Below, in pieces: positions 25,451-37,539 of a stretch of 64,000 bases of DNA (the stretch's first letter is position 1; every line of letters begins with the position of its first letter). A program made the translations under genes and the position numbers. Under the pieces are notes generated by a model. That model worked only from the letters and a program-made list of their open reading frames with translations. It was not told the DNA's origin and did not search any database. The stretch is from assembly GCA_947095535.1 (NCBI GenBank), contig OX352773.1, forward strand, positions 4,154,001 to 4,218,000, read 5' to 3'. The stretch comes from Poecilobothrus nobilitatus. Its lineage: Eukaryota > Arthropoda > Insecta > Diptera > Dolichopodidae.

Positions 25451-27889
25451 AACTAAACTAAAACTAAAAACAGCTATTTGTTTTCAATTTTTCAATTCAA
25501 TTTTATTTGTTTTAAATTTTTAAATACTTGCGTGCAATACGAAAGTACGAAAAACAAAAACTTAGATTTACATAAATATATACAACCTAGAATGTGTCAA
25601 TAAATGCCTATATATAAAGTGCGATCATCACATAACTAGATTGATATGATTACAGTCAGCCATCGTCTATAAACAATGTCAAAGCATTATGTGCATTACA
25701 ATTGCATTATGTGTCACGTCATATAGCGTCATATATCAAAGCCTTTACTTTGATTTTGATAGCTATATACAAGTACTTAGAGCTTTTGAAAATATTTATT
25801 AAAAAAAAAAAAACTTTAAAAAATAAATTTTTACATTTTTGATTCTAATTGACCATGTGATATTAATTTGAATTATCCAATAAATTATAATTAATTTAAA
25901 TTGGTACTTGCTTTTTTTATATTTAGAATATTATATAAATATTGATAATTAAAATTATAAGATATGATTTTTTATAAGAAATGTCTGATAACAATTTTGG
26001 GTTACAATACGCTTTTTACAAGTGAGGAACATTCTGTAAATTTCATCCATATAGCAAAAAATGGAAATCTGGATTCCACCTGTTCTATTTATTTTAAAAT
26101 TTTACTAGCCTTACTGATAGTAGAATATTTTTCATTGCTGTACCACTTATTTAACTCAACACTTTTCTTTCGAATGTCAATCTTTTTCCGCGTACTAAGT
26201 ATACGAACAAAAAAATGCATTTCCGAATAGTTACAATATGTTTCAAAAATTTCAATTACTTTTTCGTGCTTGTAATATAAAACTTTTGAAATGGTTCTTA
26301 TTTACACATCATCTAAATTTGAACTTACCGCAAACATTTTATCTTATACATAAAAGTTTATTTTCAAAAGTCATTTAATTCTTCTGTAATATTTTTAATA
26401 TTTGTAAAAACTGATTCCATTACTGTTACATTTTAGTATTATTATTTTATTACATACTGGTCTCCATATTTATACCAATTTAGTTTTTCTTTTAATTTAT
26501 ACCAATTAAATATAAACTTAAAAAATAACAACTATGTAACTTATGTAGTGAAACTTTTTTTGATTTTTGTATTATACATAATATGTACATGAGTATGTAT
26601 GTTCAATTCATTTTTGGGGTTTCTTTTTTTTTAATTAAATTTTTTTATTAAATAAAGTAAAAACATCTACATTTTTTTATGTAAAATAATAGATAATATG
26701 TATGTATGTATATGTACTTAAAATATAAAATTCAAAATTTTAAATTCTTATTAAAAAAAATTAATATAAGAATATTATGATGTACAACAAATCAATATGA
26801 TTAACTGAAAATATAAATTAATTTATTTGAATTTAAAAATTAATAATTGTGTACATACATACATATATATGCAGTATACAGCCAATAATTTTATAAATCA
26901 ACTTTGATTCTCAAACTTTAATTTATGATGGCATTCTTTTCAATTAAAATTCTAATGTTTCTACATATACGTATGTATATAACTAATGTATATATACTTA
27001 ACGATAAATTTTTCGATGAAAATGAATAACTATATATATACTTAACTATATTTATATAAATAAGTATATAAAGAATTTTAGACTTTGTACAAATAAAATT
27101 CGCAAACCACACTTTACTCTCTACTATTCAAATAAATATATTTAGATAATTTCATTACAAAATTAGAGGATTCTGAAGGAAGTGCTCAAAATTATTTCAA
27201 AAACATTTTGATATTATAGCATAAAGAACTTATGAACACTGTCTAATATACTTTACTACGATGAGGAGTATATAAAAATACCCTTCAAATTAATTTTATA
27301 GCAGCAGAATATTTTATTTTCCAAGATATGAATGAATATTTAAGAAACCAAGAACATGTTCCTAATTTCACTATAATAAACCGGCCAAAAATCTACTACA
27401 GTCGAACCCGATTCAATATGGCGCTATTATACGTTTGTTATAAAAGGACAAAAAAATTATTCTAAATTATTGTTTCTTTGGTAATACAAATAATATCGTA
27501 TACATATATAACAAGAATTTAGTACTTAATGGGTTTAATATATTATAACTATATTGTTGTTTTAAGTCTAATTTTTACATAAGTTTTAAATATTTGATTA
27601 GAGATAAATGCGTTGTCGTTAGCAGTTTGATCATTTATATTTTTTACAATTTTAAAACTAAATTCATAAAATAAAAATTTAAAACAACTTATAGAAAAAT
27701 AAAAATTTATATTACTTAAATGTATATATAATATATATCCAGATATATCTATAATATAATACACAAGATGTTGGCGAGACCTTGCCAACATGTAAAAAAA
27801 ATATTTTATATCTATAATAAAACATTCATACTGAATGTAAACTAAACTGGCAATGATGATATTTCTGTATATTTATTTAATAATTAAAA
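25451..27889. other. gene-free AT-rich stretch
   Basis: A small perfect hairpin lies at 27768-27775 / 27784-27791 (ATGTTGGC and GCCAACAT around an 8-nt loop). An 88-codon open frame at 25964-26230 has no homology I recognise and no upstream support. The rest is AT-rich spacer. Confidence 0.5.
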
Positions 27890-28860
27890 ATTTTATTACC
27901 AGAGACACGAATCTTTAACTCAAAGTATTGAAGAGGCACAAACCGTTCATCAAAAATATAAATAAATTTAGTAAATATTATTACCAGAGACCAAATTTTC
28001 CACTACAAGTATTGTCAGAGACACAAGCCGTTCAATAAAAGTGAGTACAGTCAAAAAAGGAAAGTATCTACATACTGGTACATACTTAAAAAACACATTT
28101 TGAATAAAAATAAATTCGGCAAATTTTTAATTTTTAAATTTGACCCCCACATCCATTATGAACTGGTCGGTAAATTAAAAATAAATTATTATGGCGTTTT
28201 CAATCTTTGTTTTGAAAAAAAATAAATAAAAATAGGTACTCTTAATAAAATTAAAACGCCTGAAAGTGAAAAGAGCAAAGTTTACAGTAAGCCTCATATT
28301 TATAACATAAAATATTCGAATTTTTTTTATTAATATAAAATTCGGCAGACTTAAATAATTATATTTCATAACAAACGTCAGAAACTTACTAAATGTTATA
28401 GAAACGGATATTTTTCTTAAAAAAAAAAGAAAAAATAACATAGGAAATATCATTTTAGAAGCCTTCTCTCACAATAGATTCATAATTTTGTACTAATTTA
28501 TTTTTAGACCATTAAATTAAAAAGCTGTCGAAAACGACCGTCACAAAAAAAAAGCCCCCGAAAATTTATGAAATTTTATTATCAGAGACATGAATGTTTT
28601 ATTAAATATACCAAAGACCTCTCCTAAGTACATTTAAATAAAATAAATTCAGCAAATTTTTTTCAAGCAAAAAAAAATAAACGCAAAAGACTTGAAAGTA
28701 GTTTTGGTAATTAAAGTAATTTCGAGATAAAAAAATTTTTGAGATATCGGCACGAACTTTTACCCTGAATGTGTTTTTAGCTTGGACCATTTTTTCCCAA
28801 TGATTAAAAAACTGTTAAAAATTACCGCCACGAAAAAACGGCGAGAAAAAATTAATAAAC
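27890..28860. repeat. cluster of related diverged repeats
   Basis: ATTACCAGAGACacgaa (about 27895), ATTACCAGAGACcaaa (about 27980) and ATTATCAGAGACatgaa (about 28577) begin similar segments, two of them followed by AGGCACAAACCGTTCA / GACACAAGCCGTTCA. AATAAATTCGGCAAATTTTT (about 28107) and AATAAATTCAGCAAATTTTT (about 28641) begin another pair, each ending in an ACCGCCACGAAAAAA-like or ACCGTCACAAAAAAA block (about 28538 and 28822). This looks like an old local duplication of a repeat. No coding content is evident. Confidence 0.55.
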
Positions 28861-29065
28861 TGCTACCTAACATTTTTAATTTTATGTGTTTAGATTTGTT
28901 TTATGTTTTTTTTCTATTGCATTAAGTAAGTAAGTGATTCCAAAGTTTTTTTAATGGTGCTGTTGTAAAAATGAAATTTTTAGGTATTTTATTAAGGGAA
29001 TCAGTATGATACCGTAAATATTTCTGAATCTATAGAAATTGTGCAATTGCACAGGGGATTTTCTA

Positions 29066-29068
<3 letters not shown>

Positions 29069-29109
<41 letters not shown>
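29069..29109. repeat. (TA)n microsatellite
   Basis: About twenty uninterrupted TA units. The tyrosine/isoleucine-rich open frame overlapping it (28951-29157) is an artefact of the repeat. Confidence 0.95.
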
Positions 29110-29112
<3 letters not shown>

Positions 29113-29133
29113 ATTGGCGGGTGAATTAATGAC

Positions 29134-29193
29134 AAGTGCCATAATGTCAATTGTCATTATGTCACTTTCGAAAAGACAAAGTCAATTGACTTT
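29134..29193. repeat. two adjacent palindromes centred on CAATTG
   Basis: 29134-29167 is a near-perfect 34-bp palindrome (arms AAGTG..CATAATG / CATTATG..CACTT around CAATTG). Eleven bases further on, 29178-29193 (AAAGTCAATTGACTTT) is a perfect 16-bp palindrome, also centred on CAATTG. Shared TGACATTAT-type words continue to about 29250. They could be a MITE tip or a paired protein-binding site. Confidence 0.7.
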
Positions 29194-32100
29194 AAGTGGT
29201 TTTGAAAAACTGACAAAAGGGCAAATAACCTTATGACACTTTTGATTTGACATTATATTTTTCTACTAAATTAAAAACATAAAATTACAAAATGTAAGTG
29301 AGTAAGTATTATTATCGTATACACTATATAGGGTGTTTCATATCGCGGGCATAACGATATCTCGGGTTTGAAAATCTTATTAATCAAAATCAACTCCATA
29401 AATATTCTGAAATACTCTGATTTTGAATACAACTTTAAAATGCTCCTAGTTATATTTTTTACATATATATAAGATAAAAATAAGATTTTTTAGAAATACA
29501 TAAATAATAAATCTGATAAATCTAATTCTGTACCCACTCTTATTGTTTTGATTATACGTTTTGAAAAAAATAAATAAAATAAAAGTTTCTTTTATTTCTA
29601 TAGTACCTACTTAAATACATATTGTGATTACGTATATCGACCATTCTGTTTAAAATAAAATTGTGTTTATATTTTTTTGAGAGGAAACACTCTATAGTAC
29701 CTAGTAGTACTCCGTACCGTTTTCATTTAGCCGCAAAAAAAATTGTTTATAATTTTACATTTTTGAGGTGGTTTTTTTTTTTTAACTACTTATTATTACT
29801 AAGACTTAGGTATTTTTCGGTGTATCAAAGTTCGGTGCGATATCTAATTGGGTAAAAAAATGTATTAACTTGATGACTTGTATTACGTATTAAACTGTGC
29901 ATTACTTATATCGAGTTTATTAAGACTATTCTGAAGGGCATAATTCCATATGAAGTTAAGACATACTAAGTGCGACGAGATAAGATAATTTACATTATAT
30001 AAGTAGTTAACATAGTTTCAAACAGTGATACAAACTTTCGAAAGCGTCGTTTTATAAAAATATGTGGAATAGTATTTTGCATTAGTTATATCGTAAATGT
30101 GCTTAAAGTAGCTACTAAAATTTATTTGTCAACAATATTTTTAAAGTGATGCTAATTAAAAAATGCAATAATTAAATGGTAAACAAAATTATAAATTAAT
30201 AGTTTAGTAGTTAAGTCGACAATTTTCCAATCTTAAAAAATGTCTTAGGTTGAAATCCTATGGTCATCCAATAAATGGTAGTAATTTATAGCATAATACA
30301 AAAAGAATAAATAAATAACTACTTAATACGAAAATAACCTACGTGTATAAAATAAACGATAAAAACTTTTTTGTTTTACTTTTGAAATTTACTTACTACT
30401 GACAGATGACTTATTTTTATTTAACATATTTTATATACGTACTATGTAATACCTTGTTAGTTATAAAATAAAAAATACATATGTATAAGGAAAAACAAAA
30501 ACTTATTAATAACAGTTTAGTATACTTAATTCAAAACAAAATAATAAAAATTCAATGAAATTTATCAAAACTTGTTCTTAAAAAAATATATTAACTACTT
30601 AGTTTCTAAAAATTATTTAAAATTTCTATTTTTATTTATTTAATGTTCTAACTACTAATACATATACCGTATATTCATGGTAATTTTTTTTTATTTAAAT
30701 AAAAAGTCCAGTAAAAAAACTGGTATCCCCTAAATAATCGTAAAAAAAAACCGGCAAAAATAAAAACAAATTTATAAAATTTAATTTTATATTATGTTAT
30801 TTTTAATTAAATTCATAAACATTTGTTTCCGACTACAAAATTTCGCTTTGAAAAAACAAAAGAAATTTGTGAAAACGTGATGGAAATATCAGGTTTAAAT
30901 TGCATAAAATATTTTTAAATATTATCAGTATATGTTGATACATATTACATATGCTATCTATAAAATTATAAACATTATAAATAAAATCAAGGTCATATAC
31001 AAATTTACTAGTTTGCAGATTAGAGATATAGTTACATACTTTATATATTTATATACTAAAGTAGTAAAGTAGATTTGCATGTACAAAGTTATTATAACTT
31101 TAAATTGAAACATTTCGCTCGGGAACCAGTTTTCGAATCTTGTTGTGCATTTGTTATAAATATTTCACAGTTGAATACATATACTATTTTTTAGACTTAG
31201 AAAGTGAAGATTTCTCAGCAATGGATTTAGCAATTTCAGAGTTTTAAATCGTACTACCTTAATATACTATAAATTAATTGACAAAAATGGAGTCTACATC
31301 AAAATGAACCAATATAATAAAATGAAAAAAGAAAAATGCAAAAATGTATTTTAAATATTAACTAACTACATACTTAGCTTAATTTATTTAATTACATAAG
31401 TATTGTTTCGAATATTTTACAATATTACTAGGATATTACATACAAATTTCATAAAGTAATATACAAAACAACACAAGTTACAATATATTTTACATGTTAA
31501 TGTTTGTAATTTTGTTACTTCATCTCAGATTTGTTTTACTTAAGGGAGCATAATCGAAATTCTCTCTTTTTTTTGTGATGATCCACTGTCCAGTTCAGTG
31601 TCCACACTTTTTACGATGTATCTCTAATTTCTCTAATTTTTATTAGCATTATGCATTTTAAAACTCTTATAAAATTAAGTTGTGTTAATAATGAATGAAT
31701 TTATAATTTCAACATTTTTATATTTTGATTGGCGTTGTTATGTTGTATTTTTTAGTTTTCGGTTGTTGTACCTACGGTTTGCGGTTTTTTTTTTATTAGA
31801 CTATCGTTTTATTATATTACAAGTAAATAACTACATACACTAAACTTTAAAAAAATAAATGCTCTTAAAGTTATTAATAATTTTAAAATAAAATCAATTT
31901 GTTTCGAAATAAAAAAGTCTAATTGCTTGGTTTTGAAAAATTGGTTAGATAATACATATATACCTATATGTACTTAATATAATATGTATCAAAAATTTAT
32001 TTTTTACTTTGAACAATGGAAAAAATTATAGAATAAGTACTGATTGATGAAAAAATCAATATTAAACAAAGATGACATCGGACAAAAAAAAAAAATAAAT

Positions 32101-33434
32101 AAAATGTACAATAAAAAAGATTAAAAAATAAGTAGATAAAAAAAAACACATTTAAAAATACTTTTAATATTTTATCTTTAAGAATCAAAATAATTTAAAA
32201 AACAAAACAAAGAAAAAATTAATTTATTTTATAAATAAAACCACAGTTTCAAAGCAATTAATTTTTTAATGTTTTTAATTAAAATAAACCAATTTGAATT
32301 CTTTCCACCATATAAATTATAAATACTTAAATGTATTTTTTTCAATTAAATTTTTCACAAAATTTAGCACAAGATTTAAGTTTTTTAAGTCTTTTTTTTC
32401 AGCAGGCTTGCAAAGTTATTTTATATCAAGAGTCATGCATTTAAGAACGTTCTGAAGTAAAGTATTTTTTAATTAAAATTATTTTTAAGATAAATTATTT
32501 CTAATTAAAAAAGTCTATAATTTTTTTATTAACTTTCAAATGTACTTACTTATTTAGACACTGTCGAATTTTACAAGATTCAATAATTTGTACAATTTAA
32601 AAATAATTTAAAAAAATATTTCAAGGCACTGGTAAAGACTTAAGGGTTAATAATTTCGACTATAGGTATTGTATTAAAAATCAAATTTTATTAAATTGAA
32701 GTATACATTACATTAAAATATGTAAAAAAAAAATATTTACATAATACTTATTTAAATACCTATTTAGTTAGAAATATTTGTAAATGGTTGGGTCAGTATC
32801 TAACTACTTATAGTTGTACCGGTAAAATATTTTTATAATGTCTACCTATAACAAGAAAATTTTAAATAAACCCTTTAAGTATTAAGCCTAAGGTGGTAAG
32901 CTTTAAATTAAATATTTAAAAAAAAAAAATTTAACCGTTTTAATTAGGATTTTGAATATACATACTTTAATAGATATTAAGAAAGATATGAACTAATACT
33001 TTATGAACTTTATTTTTTTTATATTAAATTTATATTTATGCTATTTAAGTAAATAATCAAATACGATTTATCTTTACAAAAAATAAATATTTTTATTCTT
33101 TGTACCTACCTACATTCATATATCTAAATTTATATTACATCCAACAAGTGTACATTTTTGAAATTACCGTATTTAATTAAAAATCGTATAAAATTATTGC
33201 AAACCTATTAAAAAGATTATTTAAATTATAATTCTGAAATTGAATAAATTCTATCTATAAAGATTTCTACCTACTTCCAATCTGATGGTAAATCATGAAA
33301 ATAATACCCATAGATACTGTATATGACATATAAGTATGGAAGTATATATGTATATAAAATACACATATGTATGGTATGAATGTTCACATTTTTTTTTATA
33401 GCTACACATCCATACAAAATATTTAAATTAGTAA
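29194..33434. other. gene-free AT-rich stretch
   Basis: A GGGTGTTTCATAT word at about 29331 resembles transposon edges but has no visible partner. The open frames at 29661-29855 and 31997-32188 are phenylalanine/tyrosine-rich low-complexity. If the frame at 33435-33890 is a first exon, this stretch is probably its intron. Confidence 0.5.
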
Positions 33435-33890
33435 TTAACTAATTAATAACTTACTATTCTCAGATTTTTGATCATTATCCTTTTCATTATATTCTGATAA
33501 CGACGATATAATTTTTGTAGATCCATTATAATCTTCTAATTTTTCATTTTGAAGGTTTTTACTTGCTACAGTCGAAATTATTTTATTAAAATCGGTGGTG
33601 GATTTCAATCCAGGTTCTGTTGTTATTTCCTTATAAGAATTAAAATTATTTTCTCTTTTTTCTAAATCAATACGATGATTGAATCCACTTATAGAATGTG
33701 CACCACATTTATTTAAATTTATATAAAAACATAAAATTAGAAATAAGTAAAACTTAAGATTATTATTTTTATTATTATTAGATAAATAAAAAACACCAAT
33801 CTTATTATTATTATTATTGATACAATTTAAAAATGACGACGACGGCGTCAACAAAGAAAACATTTTTTTCTTTTTATGATATGATGGCAT
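33435..33890 (-). CDS. possible first coding exon of an unidentified secreted or membrane protein
   Basis: A 151-codon frame starts MPSYHKKKKMF, has asparagine runs (NNNNN, NNNKNNN; AAT/AAC repeats), then a hydrophobic segment FYLFLILCFYINL (about residues 48-60) followed by an acidic/polar hydrophilic tail rich in S, T, K and N. This pattern fits a signal peptide or signal anchor with a low-complexity extracellular region. The last residues run through a consensus donor: GAGAATA|GTAAGTTATT at about 33454, after which the frame soon stops. The natural reading is a coding exon ending in phase 1 there, with downstream exons at lower coordinates. I do not recognise the family. No following exon could be identified with confidence in the 33 kb to its left. 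Confidence 0.45.
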   Translation of the reverse strand: MPSYHKKKKMFSLLTPSSSFLNCINNNNNKIGVFYLSNNNKNNNLKFYLFLILCFYINLNKCGAHSISGFNHRIDLEKRENNFNSYKEITTEPGLKSTTDFNKIISTVASKNLQNEKLEDYNGSTKIISSLSEYNEKDNDQKSENSKLLIS

Positions 33891-34531
33891 TCTAAAACCT
33901 TTTTTTTTTTATCTCACTGTTATTCTTAACTTAACTTTTTTCTTATTAAATTCTAGAAATTTAGCTGCCATTAAAAGCATATCCGAAAGAATTTTTGTTT
34001 TTTTTTTTTTATATTTTTAAATTATATTATTAAATTTTTAAGTAAAATATTTTTAAAAAACTTATATTTTTTAACAAATTTTTTCCTTTTTAATTCTTTT
34101 TATTTTTTCAGATTTATAACAGACAAAACTTGAACCAAAAAAAAAATATGTAACTAAATTATAACACAAAATAAGAAGCATAAAAAAATAAATCCATTCT
34201 GATTCAATATGCTTATTAACTTTGTATTTTTAATTTTAATATGTTTGGTTGCCTTCTTTTTTCCGCGGCAGAAAAAAACTAACCAATCCACTCCACGAAA
34301 TATCGAGAATTCACCGTATTCAAGATTTTTACAAGCATCAACCAAAATACTCCACTCTAAATTCCAATATACAATACAAATGCAATTCCAATCCAATCCA
34401 ATCAATTGAAAAAAAAACTCAGAAAACTAATCTAAAGGAGAGTCAGAGTGTTGTCATGGTTGTCATTATCAACTATCGTCTCCTCAACCAGTCTCTCAAA
34501 CTCACAAATACAAGTCACAAACTCTCACAAG

Positions 34532-34853
34532 TAGGGTTTCCACTTTGCTACTATAGTAGCCAAAGTGCTACTTGTTTTTTGCGAATTATGAAAATGCTAC
34601 CTTGCTAATTCTTTTTCCAAATTTAGCGATAAAACTACTTTTTTAAAAATTCTCTAAAATAAAAGATTGTGAATTATTTAATAAAACAAGGTCTGTCCTA
34701 TTATGCCTATCTAATAAAACATTTATAATATATTTCTCATTTTACTGCCAATATTTTGTTGCTACTGTACTACTTGAAATTTTTACAGTTTTGCTACTAT
34801 GCTACTTTTTTTTCAGATTTATGCTACAATTTTTTTTTCTTGTGGTAACCCTG
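34532..34853. mobile_element. hAT-type MITE with 8-bp target duplication
   Basis: CTCACAAG occurs immediately on both sides (34524-34531 and 34854-34861). The ends are inverted: TAGGGTTTCCAC on the left, and the reverse complement of the right end reads CAGGGTTACCAC. An 8-bp duplication with CAGGG-like termini is the signature of the hAT superfamily. The 322-bp interior has no transposase and is unusually rich in GCTAC/GTAGC words (for example TGCTACTATAGTAGC near the left end). It sits upstream of NDUFB3, between it and the exon-like frame at 33.4-33.9 kb. The open frames 34154-34405 and 34209-34409 lie outside it to the left; the frame 34249-34608 crosses its left end. None looks like a gene. 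Confidence 0.85.
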
Positions 34854-34861
34854 CTCACAAG

Positions 34862-35721
34862 ACTCTCACGTCTGTTCTGTCTATGTGCTGTCAAAATGAA
34901 GTGAAGTGAAGTGAAGTGAGTGACTCGTCCAGCCAGAGAGAACAAATTTTCTCAAATATATTTTTGTTTTCGTGCTATTCTTTTTAATCTTGTTGTTAAT
35001 CTATATTTCCTTCTCTATTTAAATAAACTTATTCCAAACAGCTGATACACTTCGCGCTTGTTCAGTGTTAACAATTCAAATTTCGTCAATCGTCATTTCT
35101 TCCTTCTTGCTTGTTTGACAGTTAAGCTAATTTCGAAATAATCGAAATACTACTTCCAAAAAATATTTTTTGTAAGTGTCCATAAAATCACTTGGTCCAG
35201 AAAAAACTGAAAATTTTTAGCACAATTTTCTTTTCATATTTTTTGTGAAAAATCACTAATCAGTGCAAAAATAAAATTTAAATAAAAATAATATTGACAT
35301 AAATAACTTTAAAAAATTTAAATATTTATTTTTATTAAAAGAATATAGGAAGTTTTAGTTTTTTATAAAAAAAACTAATTTTTGACAATTAAGAAAATAT
35401 TTTGCGAACATTGCTTATTATCTGTAATTAGAATTTCTTAATTGTCATCTTCATTAGCTTCATCAAAGGTAAATACCTGTATTGCTAATTTTTATAACAG
35501 ATGATTTATTTATATTTTTTTGAAAAATTTACTTTAAATTCCTAATATAAATTTCTTTTGAAAAATCTATATTGTAGTAATATTTTTAATTAAATGTTAT
35601 AGATTTCAATAATAGGTTTTAAATTACTAATTTGTTATATAATTTATAAAGGTTATAATTATAATACATATGTACATACATATATAGATTTTCCTCTTTT
35701 TTTTCAAAGGAAAACATAAAT
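34862..35721 (+). promoter_or_regulatory. 5' flank and probable 5' UTR intron of NDUFB3
   Basis: A GTGAA pentanucleotide microsatellite (34898-34920) is followed by mixed-composition sequence. A possible non-coding first exon ends at CATCAAAG|GTAAATAC (about 35468), and a T-rich acceptor TTTTCAAAG ends at 35709, just 12 bp before the NDUFB3 ATG. This would give a 5' UTR intron of about 240 bp. No TATA box or initiator can be assigned with confidence. Confidence 0.4.
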
Positions 35722-36213
35722 ATGGGTGGGCACGGACATGAACCTTATAAAGTTCCAGATGCTTCAACTTATAAAATTGAAGGAATTCCACAATTAGAAG
35801 AAGTTCAAAATGCTCTTCGTAGACAAGGATTGCGAGATCCTTGGCTCCGGTAAATATATACTTAGTCTTAATACATATTTCATTCATACTTAAGTTTAAC
35901 CATAAAGTAATGTATTATATGTTCCTTTATGGTTTAATCGAAATATGGGTTAATAATTAAATTTGTTTACATTTCATTAAAATTTTTTATACATTGCTTT
36001 ATTTATTATTCTACATATTGTTTTAGAAACGAAGTTTGGCGTTATGATGCTGCTAAAATGGGAACACATGCATCACGTGCTAGAGCTTTCTTTGGGAGAG
36101 GATTTGTGTGGGGTTTCGGAGCATTCTTAGTAACAATTGGAATAGAAACAGCCTTAGGTTTAAATGGACATGGTCACGCTGAACATGGTGATGGACATGG
36201 AGAACATCATTAA
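35722..36213 (+). CDS. NDUFB3: NADH:ubiquinone oxidoreductase subunit B12 (NDUFB3/ND-B12)
   Basis: Two exons, 35722-35849 and 36027-36213, join at CG|A (Arg) with GT...AG ends and encode 104 residues, close to the family's usual length. The protein starts [18 protein letters not shown], contains [14 protein letters not shown], and has one membrane segment at about residues 69-88. It ends in a His/Gly-rich tail ([15 protein letters not shown]). These are typical of the accessory subunit B12 of mitochondrial respiratory complex I, which lies in the membrane arm and is not catalytic. The ATG is preceded by AACATAAAT and follows a likely 5' UTR intron. The gene converges on Rae1, with 113 bp between stop codons. 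An ATTAAA at about 36244 may be its polyadenylation signal. Nothing is missing. Confidence 0.95.
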
Positions 36214-36287
36214 TTTCTGTTGTTAATTTTGTTAGAGAAAACAATTAAAAATTAGATCAAACTTAAATTACATTTGTTTTTGACTTA

Positions 36288-36293
36288 TTTATT
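36288..36293 (-). terminator. polyadenylation signal of Rae1
   Basis: AATAAA on the minus strand lies 34 bp beyond the Rae1 stop codon, so the Rae1 3' UTR probably overlaps or abuts that of NDUFB3. Confidence 0.6.
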
Positions 36294-36326
36294 TTAATAG
36301 TTTAATTAGCTTTACAAATTATAAAT

Positions 36327-37539
36327 TTATGGTAATCTGGGTTTCAGCTCATCATAACACGATCTTAAAAATATAGCTGTTTTCTTTGCTGGATTGTAAT
36401 ACTCATGACCTTTTGACCAATCATAGCCTACAGCATAAGCAAATATGTGACCTGTAGCATTAAAACAGCATTTTGTAATAGATTGATCCATGGTTTCAGA
36501 TGATTTAAGTTTAGTGCGCGCATCTTTATCCCAAAAACCAAAAGTTCCATCTGAACCTACTGTAGCTAATGTTCCATGTTCTGGATGGAATGCTATATCA
36601 TTTACTGCATATATATCTTGAAACCCTCCACTTCCATTAATTCTATGACACTTAAAGGTGAAATTATCTTTTGGATTAGCTGGATTTACATATTGTATTG
36701 CAACCCGGCCTTCAATACTACCTAAAGCATAACCTGTTGGAGTTTTCTTTTTATCTTTAAAAATTGATATGGTTCTATGCTGATACTTCAAAGGAGATTC
36801 TTGTCTCTTAAATTCGGTTGGTTTATTTTCTAATGAATATACAAGTAAACCACGTCCAGCTGTCCCTACAACTGCCATTGGATAATCAACATCAGCACAA
36901 TAACAACGTTCCGGTAAATTAATAGTTAATATAGGGTTTTGAGATCTTATATCCCAGAACTGAAAATTAATTTTATTAATTTTTTGAACCCAAAATAAAT
37001 TTTAATTACTAACTTTTAATGTTTTATCCCATGAACCTGTCATTAAGCAAGTATAATTAGAACCTTTAACCCAATGACAAGTTTTGACTGGAGCATCATG
37101 AGCTGCAACTTGTACTACCATATCTGAAGCTAAATCCCAACATTTTACTTGTTTATCAACAGAAGCTATAAAAACTTTAGTACCATCATCTATCCAACAA
37201 ACATCTAAAACTGGACCTCCCATTGTTTTCATTGATTTCGGATTAGTTCTTCCTGATTGCTCAACTTCCCAACATCGTACCTATTAAACATTATATTTAT
37301 TGCAGTTTTAAATATGTATAATTTTATTGCAAAGTAGATTAAAAAATGTGGTTTACCGAACAATCCCAACTGCCAGCTATAAAAAAATTTTGTTGTAGTG
37401 ATTTAGGACTAAATTCTAATGATGATACTGAATCTTCAGGTGGAGAAGTAACTTCAATATCCTTCATAGGATTTGGAGTTCCTGAAACAGTCGGAGCTGC
37501 AAAAGCACTCGTTGATCCTAATGCGGGAGTTCCAAACAT
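36327..37539 (-). CDS. Rae1: mRNA export factor Rae1 (WD40 protein)
   Basis: Three coding exons on the minus strand, 37539-37357, 37280-37014 and 36959-36327, join in frame with short introns (76 and 54 bp) and give 360 residues, near the usual family length. The start [13 protein letters not shown] is followed by WD-repeat blades: [48 protein letters not shown] and [19 protein letters not shown] family-specific stretch, [18 protein letters not shown], lies near the C terminus (DELKPRLP). Rae1 is a beta-propeller that binds the Nup98 GLEBS motif at the nuclear pore, supports mRNA export and has mitotic roles in spindle assembly. All blades look intact. It converges on NDUFB3, and its 5' side faces a repeat-bearing intergenic region. 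Confidence 0.96.

Noticed and set aside
25964..26230. 88-codon plus-strand frame, possible small membrane protein
   Set aside because: The composition follows the local AT bias. There is no conserved motif, no splice context and no neighbouring support.
28951..29157. Tyrosine/isoleucine repeat protein
   Set aside because: It is an artefact of a (TA)n microsatellite.
34154..34608. Three overlapping open frames on both strands
   Set aside because: They overlap each other on both strands, one crosses the left end of the hAT-type MITE, and none has a domain or splice support.
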